Counted from the first letter of the stretch, positions 1 through 11,207 are shown. The stretch is DNA of 64,000 nucleotides from JACQXM01 sp964569425 (GCA_964569425.1 CAZMVD010000003.1:1-64000); one strand, 5' to 3'. Numbers and translations are program-made. Notes: generated from the sequence alone by a model not told the origin.

Positions 1-213
1 GAGATCAACCCTTGCTACCTCTTGATTCTCAAGACAGTCGCTTCGTGGCTCCGTGGCTCCTCTCTCCCCTCTCGCCTCCCGCCTTTTCTGTCGCCTGTTG
101 CCTGTTGCCTTGCATCCAGCTTTCGGCGTCTCGGCTTTCCGCGTTTCGGCGTTTCTCGCGCAAGACTGTTTCGCGCGAAACATACTTGCGCGTCATCGCC
201 ACGGCAGGGCAAA
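1..213. other. Intergenic, low-complexity text-like repeats
   Basis: I see no gene here. The stretch is built of short near-repeats such as cctgttgcctgttgcc and cgtggctccgtggctcc, and of variants around ttcggcgt. The open frames that cross it are repetitive and basic, and look like chance readings of the repeats. This is one of several text-like intergenic repeat families in the window. Confidence 0.6.
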
Positions 214-2124
214 TCACGGTTGCGCGGTGCCGCGCGGCGCGTCGGCCGGGTCGAACCACAGCGCGACGATCGGCCCATCCTCGAACAGCCGGCGATAGCC
301 CGCCTCCGCCGCGCTGCGTAGAAACGCGGCCGTCTCTCCCTCCATCACCACCTTGTCCCACGCGTCGCTGCGATCGACCAGCAGCAGCGTCGCCCCCGGC
401 GGCGCGCTCAGCCGCGCGCGCGGCGCGGGCGTTACCGTGCGAAAGTCCGTGAAGTGCGCCGCCAGCCGCTCGGTGGCGATCACGTGCGTCGTCTCCGCCG
501 GCACCAGTGCGCGCAGCCGGTCGACGGTTTCCAGGCGCGGATCGGGCGCGTTCAACCGCGCGTCGGCCGCGTAGAAGCGTTGCGACTGGGCCACCGGCGA
601 GGCACCCATCCACTGGTGAAAAAGCAGCACGCACACCAGCAGCCCCAGCGCCGGGCCGGCGCCGCCGAGTGCCATCGGTGTGGCACTATGCGCAGCGTCG
701 CCCGCGGGCCGGCCGTCGCAGTGCCAGTCACTTGTCACACCGGCAACCGCGGCGGCGAACAGCACCGGCAGCATCGACGTCTGGTGCCAGTACTTGATGT
801 TCAGGTAATCGTTCTGCTGCATGAGCAGCACCAGCAGCAGCGTCGGCAGCACCGCCACCAGCAGCCGCGGACAGCGCCACAGCGCCGGCGACAGCGGCGC
901 GACCAGTGCCAGCAAATACCAGATGATCCGCGGACGCGTCACTCGTTCCATCAGGCCCCCGGCGCTCAAGTCGCCGAAAAGCATCAGGCGCGTGTATTGC
1001 GACGTCGGCGTGAATTGCGGAATAATCAGCGCGGTGCACAGCAGCAAATACGCCACCGAAACCGCCATCACCACCACACCTTCGCGCCGCCGCCCGGCGA
1101 ACAGCGCCAGATAGGCCCCCCAGCCCAGCGCCACGCCGCACACCGTTTCCTCGCAAAGCAGTGCCAGGCCAAGGCACACCTGGGATGCGCGCCAGCGGCC
1201 GCGCAGCGCCAGCGAGAACGCCCACGCCAGAAAGGGCACCGCCAGGTAAATGGATTGAAACCCGTAGGTATTGGAATAGGGCAGACGCGTGATCGAGGGC
1301 AGCCACAGCCACGCGAGCCCCACGATCAGCCCGACCGCCGCGCTGCCGCTCCGCGCCCGCGCCAACTGGTAGAAGGGAACCGCCGCCAGGTTCAGCGCCA
1401 ACGGCCCCACCACCATCAGGAAGATCGGAGAACGAAACAGCGCGTAGAACGGCGCCAGCCCATAGAACATCCACACGGCGTGGTAGCCCAGGCGGGTGTC
1501 GGCGAAGCGCGCCGCACCCACCTCCTTCCAGGGAAGGCACTGCTCCAGCTCGGTGGTGAAGAAGCCGAAATCGGCGTAGCCCAGCAGAAAATGTTCCCAG
1601 AAGCGGATTTGCTCCATGGTGTGCCATATTGTGGCACTGATGATCCCCGCCGCCAGCAGCAGCGGCGCGGCACGCTCCAGCACGCCGCCCGCCGGAAAGA
1701 CCAGCGGCCGCGCCAGCTGCGCCACCGCCCACCCCAGAGTCACGAATGCGACGCACACGTCCAGAAACGACGGCGTTTTCGCTACCAGCCACCAGGCGAG
1801 TATTGCCTGTGCGGCAAACAGCATGAGCAGGTCCACCCATCGCGGGGTGACGCCGGCACCCGGCGCGCGCGGGCTGGGGTCGCGCCGCCGCGCCCGCCAC
1901 GCGGCCGCCGCGATCACGCACACCAGCACCGGCACCAGCAAGGGCGCGGCACTGCGCGGAACCTCCAGGGTCTCGATGCGATAATTAACCAGATTAACGA
2001 TGCGCCGCTCGAGCGTCAGGCACACCAGCAGCGCGGCCAGCAGCGCCACCACCCACAGAAGCAGTGCCCCACGCCCGCGTGGGCGTGAGTTGCCAATGGT
2101 TCTGGCGGCGTAAACTTCGCTCAT
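214..2124 (-). CDS. DUF2079-type polytopic membrane protein
   Basis: A predicted inner-membrane protein of about 636 residues with roughly ten or more hydrophobic segments. The first follows the N-terminal RPRGRG basic patch, and the last precedes a soluble tail of about 110 residues. The central part (LGYHAVWMFYGLAPFYALF, then RLPYSNTYGFQSIYLAVPFLAW and CEETVCGVALG) has the His, acidic and pro-membrane pattern I associate with the DUF2079 family. That family is of unknown function and distantly resembles membrane glycosyltransferases. I chose the ATG at 2124; a GTG at 2172 would add 16 residues, and neither has a clear ribosome binding site. The gene stands alone, about 140 bases downstream of the end of the giant Cys-rich gene on the same strand. 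The family call is from motif memory and was not searched. Confidence 0.72.
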   Translation of the reverse strand: MSEVYAARTIGNSRPRGRGALLLWVVALLAALLVCLTLERRIVNLVNYRIETLEVPRSAAPLLVPVLVCVIAAAAWRARRRDPSPRAPGAGVTPRWVDLLMLFAAQAILAWWLVAKTPSFLDVCVAFVTLGWAVAQLARPLVFPAGGVLERAAPLLLAAGIISATIWHTMEQIRFWEHFLLGYADFGFFTTELEQCLPWKEVGAARFADTRLGYHAVWMFYGLAPFYALFRSPIFLMVVGPLALNLAAVPFYQLARARSGSAAVGLIVGLAWLWLPSITRLPYSNTYGFQSIYLAVPFLAWAFSLALRGRWRASQVCLGLALLCEETVCGVALGWGAYLALFAGRRREGVVVMAVSVAYLLLCTALIIPQFTPTSQYTRLMLFGDLSAGGLMERVTRPRIIWYLLALVAPLSPALWRCPRLLVAVLPTLLLVLLMQQNDYLNIKYWHQTSMLPVLFAAAVAGVTSDWHCDGRPAGDAAHSATPMALGGAGPALGLLVCVLLFHQWMGASPVAQSQRFYAADARLNAPDPRLETVDRLRALVPAETTHVIATERLAAHFTDFRTVTPAPRARLSAPPGATLLLVDRSDAWDKVVMEGETAAFLRSAAEAGYRRLFEDGPIVALWFDPADAPRGTAQP

Positions 2125-2267
2125 CGGCGGCGCACCATAGCCGATGGACCGCCGGGTGGCCAACGGAAGCACCGCGCCAAAAAGAACGGCGGTGCGACGA
2201 AGGTTGAATCCTCCGCCGCACCGCCGTTGTGGTTAACGATTCTCCAGTTACTCGCGCCGACCCGCCA

Positions 2268-5200
2268 TCACGGCGACGGGCAGACCGGCAGCGACCGGTT
2301 CAGCCACGGGTCGAACGCTTGGGCACCGTTGAGCAGGTCGATCACCCGCAGAATGTCCGACGCGTTGGCTCCGCCGCTGCGGTTGGCGTCGGTGGCGAAC
2401 AACGGCCGCACGAAACCGGGCACGTTATTGAGCGAGTTGATCAACGCGTTGATATCCGCCGCAGTGCTGCCGCGGCTGGCGTTGACGTCGCCCGGCAGGT
2501 AACCGAAGCACTTCTGATTTCCGCTGGCCGTGTGGGTGACACACGTCCAGTTTTGCGGCGGGATCGGCCCGCTGAAGGTCACCGTGGCCACGTTGCCCGC
2601 GCCGACCACGCTCTGAATCGTGGGCGCCGGCGCCGGTCCGGGAACGGCGGAGACCGTGAAGCTGCCCGGCGTCAACGTGCCGGCATCGCAGCCGGCGTTG
2701 AACGTCAACTGGAACGACGATTCGCCGAAGACAAGGCCCTGATCGTTCAGATCGTGCGGCTGCCGCGCGTCGATCTCGCAGTTGGGCGGCACCATCGACG
2801 CGATGCCGGTGCACTGCGCCGCCGGCCCGCATCCGTTAACCGGGTGGCACACCTCTCCCGGCGGGCACTGAATCGGCGTGTGCTGGCAGACGCCGGCTAC
2901 GCACACATCCGTGGTGCACACATTGTTGTCGTTGCAGTCCGGCGGCACGCAAGGCGGCCCTTCGCATTCGTCGGGGATGCCGTTGGTGTTGGCATCCTGC
3001 GAGGTGCCGTCGGCAATGTCGCAACGGTCAAGCTGACCATTGGCGTTGCAGTCCATGCAGCCCGGGCTGCTGATGCAAGCGGCCAGATCGCACGAGTCGA
3101 TGCGCCCGTTGTTGTCGCAGTCCGGCTGGCAGTTGGTCAGGCAGAAGAACGGCCCGCCGGGGGCGGTGCTGCCGATGTCGATTTCGCAGCGGTCCGGAAT
3201 GCCGTTGTTGTTGCAATCCAGGGCCGCATTCTGCGCGATCTCACAGGAGTCGCCGATGTTGTTGCGGTTGCAATCCTTGAGCACGCCGGTCTGGAAGTCG
3301 ATCAGGTCGGGCACGTTGTTGTTGTTGCAGTCGTGCTGCTGACAGGTGATCGACATATTTCCGCTCGGGGTAGCGCCAAAGTCGCCGCCCAGGCGGATCT
3401 GATAGGGAGCGCCCACAAAGACAGGCACCGTGGTCGAGGCACTGGCTCCGCAGGAGCTGATGCAATCCTCCTGTACGCAGGTCTGCCCGGTGGTGATGCA
3501 GTTCTGGGTGAAACTGCAACCGACACCCTGCGGACAGTCGGCCGCAGAGGTGCACAACGCACCGCCGACACCGCAGGTGAAGCAATCCGCATTCACCAGG
3601 CAGGCGGTGCCGGTATCCTGGCAGAAGTTGCAGTCGGCCGCGGTATTGCACACTTCACTGGTTACGCTGCACACCCTCTTGCAGTTGGTATCGGTCTGGC
3701 ACGAGGTCTTGACGCAGGTCTGACCATCGGGACAGACGTTAACGGGGTCGCACGGGGCGCCATTACCGCTGCACGTTCCGCTGAACTCACAGGCTTGCGG
3801 GCGTACCAGAAAGTCGGCCGGCGAGACCGGTGCGTCGTTGTTGCAGCCGACGACGTTGCTGGCCAGAGGCGGGCACGGATTGGCCGGGTTGGTGATCTGG
3901 TAGACCACCAGCGACGTGGGCGGATCGGTCAGCGGCGACGGGTTGGCATCGCACGTTTCCACGCGCATGGCTCCGGTACAAGGCGCGAAGATCTCGTACC
4001 AGATGTCGTTGCCCATGGTGCTGGCCACGTCGACCCCTGCATCGTCGGTGCAGAATTCCGTCGGGCAGGAAACCGTTGAGTTCTGCAAATTAAACGGCAC
4101 ACTCTGCGACATGTTGGAAGGCAGCGCGGTGGCGGCGCCGCAGGAGTTGTTGACCGGCAGGACCCGCGGGCAGGGCACGGCCACGTCGAGCCGGAACGGG
4201 CCTTGTCCGTCGCCGGTAGGTGAACCGATCATGACGACGTATTTCTGTCCTGGCTGGAGCCCCTGGACGCATACGTCGGAGAAGCGCGAGCCGCCTCCGC
4301 AGGTGGGGCTGTCGTCGTTGCAGCCGATGATGGTCAGCGAACTGCACGTTGTAGACTCATTAGTAGAATTGCCAACCGAGAAGACTTCGAGGATGGAATC
4401 CAACGGGTCGGTCGAACCGGGCGTGAAGCAAGTGTGAATGCGCGCGGTCGTCGCGGGTGGAGTCCCGATGGTGGGCATGGTGAACTCGTACCACAACGTT
4501 CCCGCGACCGGAATGTCCCCGCCGCGCTTGTTACAGCACGCCAGAGGATCGGTCGCCGACCCCGTTCCGCCGCGGTTGTTGGCGTTGACAAACCCGGCAC
4601 CCGTGGCCGGGTTGATGGTGATGGTGGCCAGCCCGCGGTTGGGACTGGGATCGGAGCAGAAGTCGTTACCGGGAGCGACGCTGCAGAATTCCTGGGCCAA
4701 CTGAGCGCAGGTTGCGTCCCACTGGACCTGGCAACAGAACCGCCCGGTGCCGCCCTGCGGGTCAAAACGACAGACGGTATCGCAGCAGTCGAGGTTCCCG
4801 CACCCAAGGCGCGCGGAACAGATATTAAACGCTTCGGGCGGAACCATGCAGCGCTGTTCGCCGGGGCACTCAAAGTCTTCGCCACTGGGGCAGTCAATCT
4901 GGGTATCGCCGGACAGACAATCGCCGGTTCCGAAGAAGCACTGGTAGATCGGACAGCGTTGCAGGTTGAATCCGCAAAACTGTCCCGGCCGCCAAATACC
5001 GGTGCGCAGTGAGCAGAACGGGCCGTCGGTGCACACGTTGTTTTGGCACGTGCTGTTTCGCGGGCATGGGGGCAGACCGGGACCGCAGGGCAGATCCTGA
5101 ACGCATTGCCGGTTCTGCGGGCAGTCGTCGTTCGTCTGGCAGCGCACCACCGGGGTGTTGCTGTCCTTGATTGCCTGGCAGGCATCAAAATTAAGGTCGC

Positions 5201-6656
5201 TGCATTCATCGTTCGGCATACAGCACGCATGCGTACCGCAGGGCGGGCTGAAGGTATTCTGTGCACAGGTCTGATTGCCCAGCCAGCGTGCGTTCAGGCA
5301 ACTGGTGACGGGCAGGTCGTCGATACAAATCGGCGGCTGATTGGCAATGGCCGGCTGGTCCGGACAGCAGGCGCCGCGCGGCGCTTCGCCGCGACAATAT
5401 ATCACGACATAGAAAATGAAGGGGGTCCGCAGGTCCGCCGAGATGAACGGCTGCCACGCCCCGGGGAAACCCGGCGCATCAAATTGAAATCCCTGTGGTG
5501 TGCTGAAGCCCGCCTGGTTGCGGCGGGCGTTGACGGCACCGGTGCTACCTCGGTCGGGTTTCCAGGAAACCCACGTGGGATTGGTGATGAAAACCGTCTC
5601 ATTGGCCGGGACGGTATAGCGCGCCACCTCGAGACTGCGCTCCCCGCGACCGCTAAACGTAAACGCCGTGCCCGGGATCGGACCAAGCGCAAAGGGCTGA
5701 CGCAAGTCGATCTCGACGTTGTACGCTCCCGCTTCGCCGCGGAAACCCACTTCATAGGCGCTCAGTTCGCAGAAGCCGTCGGGATTGGCTATGTTGATGT
5801 CGTCGGCCACGCGGCGGTTGCCGGGAATGACAAACGCCGGAAGCGTCGGCGAAGTGGCCGCATAAGCCAGGTGATGCGTTTCGCAGGTCTCGTCGGCATA
5901 GAACTGGCTGTAGAAGGTCGCGTGAGGTCGATCGGAATAGCCGCCGAACCAGGTGTTGCATCCGGTGAAGGGATGGGCATAGGCATCGGCGGAGAAACCT
6001 CTCTCCGGCGGTGCGCCGACGACCCAACCGGCGGTGCTGGTGTTGAACATTACGCGAAGCCAGACCCTGGGCGGAATCTCAATCGGCATGCTGGAGAGGT
6101 CCACGACCAGCTCGTGGATTTCGGTAATGTCGTTGGGCAGGTCGGTAAAGAGAACCTGGGTGCCCGGGATCAAGACGCCGCCGGCCCCGCCATAGGGGCA
6201 GGCGGTCATCAGGTCCACGCGGGCGGTGAAGTCACCGGTGCCGTTGGGCACACCGCCGTTGACGCGCACAATGTACTTGCGCAGATCGCAGACGTCGATG
6301 GCGTCGGTGACGATATCGTCGGCGATGGCACGGTTGACGCCCGGCGGGTAGATCAGGGTGCCCAAGGTGCTGCTGTAGATAAGTTTGTCGACCAGCGCAG
6401 TGGACGAGACGGCCTGCGGCGATTGGCCCGGCGCGCCCTCCCAGCGAGTCACGCGGGTGACCTCGGGGAGTGGGATGAGATCGCTGGGGTCAAAGTCCGC
6501 AGCCATGACTGCTTGTTCGGGCTCGCCCATCATCGCCGCAGCGGCGGAGGCGTTGACATCCTCCGTGCTCTGGGCTGAAGCGGCCGAAGTTCCCACGGCC
6601 GCTGCCAACGCGATGATCCAACAAGCCCCCGGCATGTTCCTTCGGATCGTGTCCAT
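2268..6656 (-). CDS. Giant secreted Cys-rich protein with calcium-type repeats and dockerin-like tail
   Basis: About 1462 residues. The ATG at 6656 is preceded by GAGG about 12 bases upstream and opens a clear signal peptide (ACWIIALAAAVGTSAASAQS). The N-terminal third is beta-rich and poor in cysteine. From about residue 470 the chain becomes densely Cys-rich. A thrombospondin-type-3-like stretch follows, with DCNNNNVPD, DCNNNGIPD, DCDNNGRID and ANTNGIPDECE units, which in known families bind calcium. Next comes a CNDNNVCTTDVC module also found in two other genes of this window. The last 75 residues carry two degenerate dockerin-like EF loops (GDVNASRGSTAADINAL and DANRSGGANASDILRVIDLL). It is probably a surface or secreted scaffold protein; no enzyme domain was recognised. 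A longer frame reaches 6929, but the extra residues look non-coding. Confidence 0.85.
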   Translation of the reverse strand: MDTIRRNMPGACWIIALAAAVGTSAASAQSTEDVNASAAAAMMGEPEQAVMAADFDPSDLIPLPEVTRVTRWEGAPGQSPQAVSSTALVDKLIYSSTLGTLIYPPGVNRAIADDIVTDAIDVCDLRKYIVRVNGGVPNGTGDFTARVDLMTACPYGGAGGVLIPGTQVLFTDLPNDITEIHELVVDLSSMPIEIPPRVWLRVMFNTSTAGWVVGAPPERGFSADAYAHPFTGCNTWFGGYSDRPHATFYSQFYADETCETHHLAYAATSPTLPAFVIPGNRRVADDINIANPDGFCELSAYEVGFRGEAGAYNVEIDLRQPFALGPIPGTAFTFSGRGERSLEVARYTVPANETVFITNPTWVSWKPDRGSTGAVNARRNQAGFSTPQGFQFDAPGFPGAWQPFISADLRTPFIFYVVIYCRGEAPRGACCPDQPAIANQPPICIDDLPVTSCLNARWLGNQTCAQNTFSPPCGTHACCMPNDECSDLNFDACQAIKDSNTPVVRCQTNDDCPQNRQCVQDLPCGPGLPPCPRNSTCQNNVCTDGPFCSLRTGIWRPGQFCGFNLQRCPIYQCFFGTGDCLSGDTQIDCPSGEDFECPGEQRCMVPPEAFNICSARLGCGNLDCCDTVCRFDPQGGTGRFCCQVQWDATCAQLAQEFCSVAPGNDFCSDPSPNRGLATITINPATGAGFVNANNRGGTGSATDPLACCNKRGGDIPVAGTLWYEFTMPTIGTPPATTARIHTCFTPGSTDPLDSILEVFSVGNSTNESTTCSSLTIIGCNDDSPTCGGGSRFSDVCVQGLQPGQKYVVMIGSPTGDGQGPFRLDVAVPCPRVLPVNNSCGAATALPSNMSQSVPFNLQNSTVSCPTEFCTDDAGVDVASTMGNDIWYEIFAPCTGAMRVETCDANPSPLTDPPTSLVVYQITNPANPCPPLASNVVGCNNDAPVSPADFLVRPQACEFSGTCSGNGAPCDPVNVCPDGQTCVKTSCQTDTNCKRVCSVTSEVCNTAADCNFCQDTGTACLVNADCFTCGVGGALCTSAADCPQGVGCSFTQNCITTGQTCVQEDCISSCGASASTTVPVFVGAPYQIRLGGDFGATPSGNMSITCQQHDCNNNNVPDLIDFQTGVLKDCNRNNIGDSCEIAQNAALDCNNNGIPDRCEIDIGSTAPGGPFFCLTNCQPDCDNNGRIDSCDLAACISSPGCMDCNANGQLDRCDIADGTSQDANTNGIPDECEGPPCVPPDCNDNNVCTTDVCVAGVCQHTPIQCPPGEVCHPVNGCGPAAQCTGIASMVPPNCEIDARQPHDLNDQGLVFGESSFQLTFNAGCDAGTLTPGSFTVSAVPGPAPAPTIQSVVGAGNVATVTFSGPIPPQNWTCVTHTASGNQKCFGYLPGDVNASRGSTAADINALINSLNNVPGFVRPLFATDANRSGGANASDILRVIDLLNGAQAFDPWLNRSLPVCPSP

Positions 6657-7482
6657 CACTTCTCGTTTCCTCTTGCAATAAGCCAATGCGAAAGATGACC
6701 GTTCCACGGCAAATTCCGAACTTCGCGGCACGAACGATTCAGATTTCACCGTTGGACCCCTTCGCGAATCCACTCCGCGGCGTGCGGGTGAACTCACGGC
6801 CTGCCCCCATCCACTTGAGACCAATACCGCGACAGCCGCGGCGCTCACTTCCTGCCACTTCCTGAACCCAGCAGAACGAGGACCACATCCCCCTGCGCGC
6901 TCGCGCATGTACCGGGTCGCACGCTGCAATCAGTCGAGGCGACGCCGAAGCCGATCGCGCGAAAACTGCGCCCTATCCTACCGGTCCTGTGGCCAACAAA
7001 CAAGACCAAACTGGCAAACAGGATAAACTGCGAAAGTGAAGGTATAGAGGGAGGTATTCTCGACCCCTGCCCCGTTACCCCGTTCCCCCTTCCGCCGTAC
7101 CCCAAGTTTCCCAAGTTCTAACCTAATCTCCGTGACGCTCCGCCAGCGTCGGGGGGACTTCCTATCCGAAAGGAACCGTGCAATGAAACCAAAGCCCCCC
7201 CAACGCTAAACCTGTTGAGCGGTGAACCCTCGGCACCGGGAACGCTGCAAACCAGCGTGTTTTGCCGGTCCGCATCGAGGGTCCACCGATCGTTATCACA
7301 CGTTGGATCATAGGCCGATTGTTACCGTCGAGTAAAGGTGCGGTCCGCAAAAAAAGGCGCGCTTTTTTTGGAAGGGGCGGACGAGCGATGGGGAGGGAAG
7401 CTGCGTTCGGCGAAGGCGAGGTCGTCCGATAACGTATCACATACGGAGTAGCGGACGCACTATGGTCGGTAAGAACGGTCGG
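6657..7482. other. Long intergenic region with hairpins
   Basis: No gene that I can support over 826 bases. It should contain the promoter of the Cys-rich gene reading left and the 3' end signals of the deacetylase gene reading left. Visible structures are a 6-bp stem GACGCT/AGCGTC near 7138-7155 and an A7/T7 flanked GC block at 7351-7371. A minus-strand frame at 7162-7440 exists but has no recognisable features. Confidence 0.5.
7351..7371 (-). terminator. A-tract/GC/T-tract element, possible terminator
   Basis: Seven A, a GC block of seven bases, then seven T. It lies about 110 bases beyond the stop of the polysaccharide deacetylase gene. The A/T arms pair, but the GC core is only partly self-complementary, so it is a weak candidate for a bidirectional intrinsic terminator. 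Confidence 0.35.
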
Positions 7483-8475
7483 CTATGGAGTCGCGCTGCC
7501 TGCGGCAGAAGCGACCGAACCGGGTCGTACCGCGCGCAGCCACCAGTCGAGGCGGCGCCAACGGCGCATGGGGAATAAGGCCACAAGTCGCGATCGGGTC
7601 GCGGCGAGGTTCGAGTAGTGGAGAATTCGTTTTGTCCAGGAGACGGCGCGGCGCGGCTGCGCGGGGTCCAGCTCCCAGGGATGCACGTTGACCACGACCG
7701 GCAGCCCGAGTCGGCGGTACTGTCGGAATGCCAGCGACGTAACACCTTGCGGCCAGAGCCGCAGATAGGCCCCGGTGGCCGCGGGAAGCCGCCAGGGGCC
7801 GAGGCGTACCGTCGGCAACGGAAACTCCCAGAGATTCGGGCGTACGCGATGCGGGCCCAACGGCGCACCGGGCACTCCATAGCGGCGGTGCGGAGCGCGC
7901 ACGGGGTAGACACTGGAATCGTAGGCGAATCCGGCGTTCTGGAGTTCATCCAAAGCCCAGGCCGTTTGCGGCGAGATTGAGTAGGAAGGTGCGCGATATC
8001 CGTGAACGGGTGCGCCGATCATATCTTCAAGCGACGCCTTTGCGCGGCGAATGTCCTGCGCGAATTCCGCTCTGCTCTGGTTGAAGATGGGTACGTGGGC
8101 ATCGCCGTGGCAGGCGATTTCATGCCCGTGGGCGTGGAGGGAATTGACCAGACGTGGATGGCGGCGGGCAATCCAACCGAGCACAAAACAGGTTGCCGGT
8201 ATGCCGGCGCGATCGAGCCATGCGAGCAATCCGGCCATCTGGGATTCGATACGGGAGGGCAGGGAGTTCCACTCGGACGGATCGACGGCGAGATTGTGCG
8301 CGTGAAACCACTCTTCCACGTCGATGGTCAGGGACCCGATCGTGCCGGCCTGTTTGCCGAGGGAGTCGAGGGCAGATTGGCTTCGGACGGGGTGAATCTC
8401 GGCGGAGCGGGGCGCGGCGATCACGGAGCCGATAGAATCCGATTGAGAGTCGTGGACGTACGGCGCGTCAATCAT
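7483..8475 (-). CDS. XrtA-type polysaccharide deacetylase (DUF3473 tail)
   Basis: About 330 residues of the carbohydrate esterase 4 (NodB) fold, which removes N- or O-acetyl groups from exported polysaccharide. Visible signatures are LTIDVEEWF (Asp 52), the HGDAH metal pair (His 123 and His 127), YRAPSYS (Arg 161) and the late NVHPWELDP segment. The C-terminal YRRLGLPVVVNVHPWELDP to YSNLAATRSRLVALF part matches the DUF3473 tail that marks the deacetylases of exosortase/EPS loci. The start is the ATG at 8475, with tggag upstream; a TTG at 8499 is the alternative. No exosortase or EPS operon lies in the window, although a PEP-CTERM protein occurs 23 kb away, so the pathway link is inference from the family. 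Confidence 0.88.
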   Translation of the reverse strand: MIDAPYVHDSQSDSIGSVIAAPRSAEIHPVRSQSALDSLGKQAGTIGSLTIDVEEWFHAHNLAVDPSEWNSLPSRIESQMAGLLAWLDRAGIPATCFVLGWIARRHPRLVNSLHAHGHEIACHGDAHVPIFNQSRAEFAQDIRRAKASLEDMIGAPVHGYRAPSYSISPQTAWALDELQNAGFAYDSSVYPVRAPHRRYGVPGAPLGPHRVRPNLWEFPLPTVRLGPWRLPAATGAYLRLWPQGVTSLAFRQYRRLGLPVVVNVHPWELDPAQPRRAVSWTKRILHYSNLAATRSRLVALFPMRRWRRLDWWLRAVRPGSVASAAGSATP

Positions 8476-8840
8476 CGGCTCCACTTTCGTGCGCGGCAAA
8501 GCCTGACGGGCTCGGGGACTGCGCGATGGTCAGCCAAGCGGCGGCATCGGCCGCGGCTTCCTCTCACTTGTTATCGGAATTCAGTGGGTCAACATTGCGA
8601 AGGGCTGCGACGTCATGAGGCGGTCTGGCGTGCGTTCCTGGTGCGGATGAAGTCCGGGCGATGGGAAGGAGTTTAGAGAATCGGCGGAGGATTGCGCTTT
8701 GGCGGGATCGGTGACAGACCGATAACATATCCGGGGGGACGGTGCGCTTCCGGGCGCAGCGGCCAGACGTTGCGCGAGACGCCAGCGATTCACGGGCCGG
8801 GGCAGCCGACGATCAACCAGGTGTGGAGGGCCGAGGGAAC
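8476..8840. other. Divergent intergenic region
   Basis: The gap lies between the leftward deacetylase and the rightward LOG-family gene and must hold both promoters. I see no strong -35/-10 pair and no RNA gene. A GAGGG/GAGGGA purine stretch just before 8841 is a plausible ribosome binding site for the LOG gene. Confidence 0.5.
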
Positions 8841-9903
8841 ATGGAATTGAATGAATCTGAAGACATCGCGGTATCGAAGCGGGATTGGCGACAGGGCCGC
8901 TCCGAGGCGATCAAGCGTTTTTTGAATGAGTATGCGCGCGGCGAGCATGAGGAGCTGCTGGCGCAGATGATGGTTACGTTGTGCCGTCTGGCGGCGGACG
9001 GAGTGAGCCGGGGCGATCTGAAGATTCTGAATTCCGCGTTGAAGGAACTGCGATACGCGTTCAAGGTGTTTGCGCCGTTTGCGCAGGTTCCGAAGGTGAC
9101 GATTTTCGGTTCGGCACGGACGCGCGAAGATCATCCGCAGTACCAGGAGGCGCAGAAGTTCGCGGAGTTGATTCAGCGCGCCGGGTGGATGGTGNNNNNN
9201 NNNNATCACGGGCGCGGGGGACGGAATCATGCGCGCCGGGCACCACGGGGCGACGCGCGAGTCGAGCTTCGGGGTGGCGATCAGCCTGCCGTTTGAGCAG
9301 AAGACCAACACCATCATCGAGGACGACCCCAAGCTGGTGACGTTCAAGTACTTTTTCACGCGGAAGCTGCTGTTCGTGAAGGAAGCGAAGGCGATCGTGC
9401 TGTTTCCCGGGGGATTCGGCACGCAGGACGAGGGGTTCGAGGCACTGACGCTGGTGCAGACGATGAAGACGACGCCGGTGCCGGTGGTGTTGTGCGACGA
9501 ACCGGGAGGGACGTATTGGCAGCACTGGCGCACGTATGTCAAGGCGGAACTGCTGGGCAACGGCATGATCGACCCGGCGGACATGCACCTGTTCGCGGTG
9601 ACGGATCGTGCCGAGTACGCGGTGGAGGAGATTCTGAACTTCTACCGGCGCTATCACAGTTGCCGGTTTGTGGACGGCCGGCTGGTGATGCGGCTCAACT
9701 CGGCGCTGTCCGCGGCGTTGCTGGAGCGCGTGGCGCGGGATTTCCGCGACATCGTGACGAGCGGCGGGTTTGAGCCTTATCCCGGGCCGCTGGCGGAAGA
9801 GGGAGGGGAGTTTCCCGACAAGCCGCGGCTGGTGTTTTCGTTCGATCGGCGCAGTGCGGGCCGCCTGCGGTTGTTGATCAACCTGATTAATGAAGCGTCC
9901 TGA
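8841..9903 (+). CDS. LOG-family (TIGR00730-like) nucleotide hydrolase, interrupted by an assembly gap
   Basis: A Rossmann-fold protein of the LOG/lysine-decarboxylase-like family, whose members hydrolyse nucleoside 5'-monophosphates to base and ribose phosphate. The N-terminal helical extension of about 95 residues precedes VTIFGSART. After the gap come ITGAGDGIM and the hallmark PGGFGTQDEGFEAL, which carries the substrate and catalytic site. A C-terminal extension of about 100 residues is typical of the longer subgroup. Ten N at 9195-9204 put the two halves in different frames: codons end cleanly with GTG at 9192-9194 and resume at 9205 with ATC ACG. The joined text GWMV-ITGAGDGIM reads as one continuous family motif, so the real gene is probably intact. 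It lies 59 bases upstream of moxR. Confidence 0.85.
9195..9204. other. Assembly gap (10 N) inside a gene
   Basis: Ten N inserted in the LOG-family gene. Because the frames on either side fit only if the true gap is a multiple of three, the length of ten is a placeholder. Zero missing bases is compatible with the family motif. Confidence 0.9.
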
Positions 9904-9949
9904 ATCGCGTGATGCGGTGGGCAGGGGTCCGCGGGGCGCGAACGTGCAC

Positions 9950-9955
9950 AGGAGG
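9950..9955 (+). promoter_or_regulatory. Consensus ribosome binding site of moxR
   Basis: AGGAGG, seven bases before the ATG at 9963. It fixes the moxR start and excludes an upstream in-frame start at 9909. Confidence 0.8.
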
Positions 9956-9962
9956 AACCTGT

Positions 9963-11051
<1,089 letters not shown>

Positions 11052-11053
11052 GG

Positions 11054-11130
11054 GAGTGGGATTGGCGATTGCCAGTTGCGGATTTCGGATTGGGGATTTC
11101 GGATTGCGGAATGAGGATTGGCGTTATCGG
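11054..11130 (+). repeat. Degenerate ggattg/ggattt text-like repeat
   Basis: Irregular tandem copies of ggatttcggattgggg-type words between moxR and the DUF58 gene. A reverse-oriented piece of the same family lies at 11281-11320 (aaatccgcagtccccaatcc). Related copies occur at 20610-20649, 20770-20809 and 28277-28308. It is non-coding. Confidence 0.75.
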
Positions 11131-11207
11131 AGGCCGGTAGCCGGTTCAGTCGTTACTTGGGAATATGGCCGCCGCAATGGTAGCACCCACCGATGGCCAC
11201 CTTGGAG

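Noticed and set aside
454..2088. Long plus-strand frame of 544 residues, and similar long antisense frames (e.g. 2229-4079, 5043-6578, 39121-40662)
   Set aside because: Shadows of high-GC genes on the other strand; composition is extreme and no family motif is visible.
2268..6929. Longer 1553-residue version of the Cys-rich gene
   Set aside because: The extra 91 residues have no ribosome binding site and would bury the signal peptide that begins at 6656.
7162..7440. 92-residue minus-strand frame between the Cys-rich and deacetylase genes
   Set aside because: Basic, Pro-rich composition and no ribosome binding site; it crosses the A-tract/T-tract element.
8742..9296. Two separate broken genes around the N run
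   Set aside because: The frame change is explained by the placeholder length of the gap; both sides belong to one LOG-family protein.
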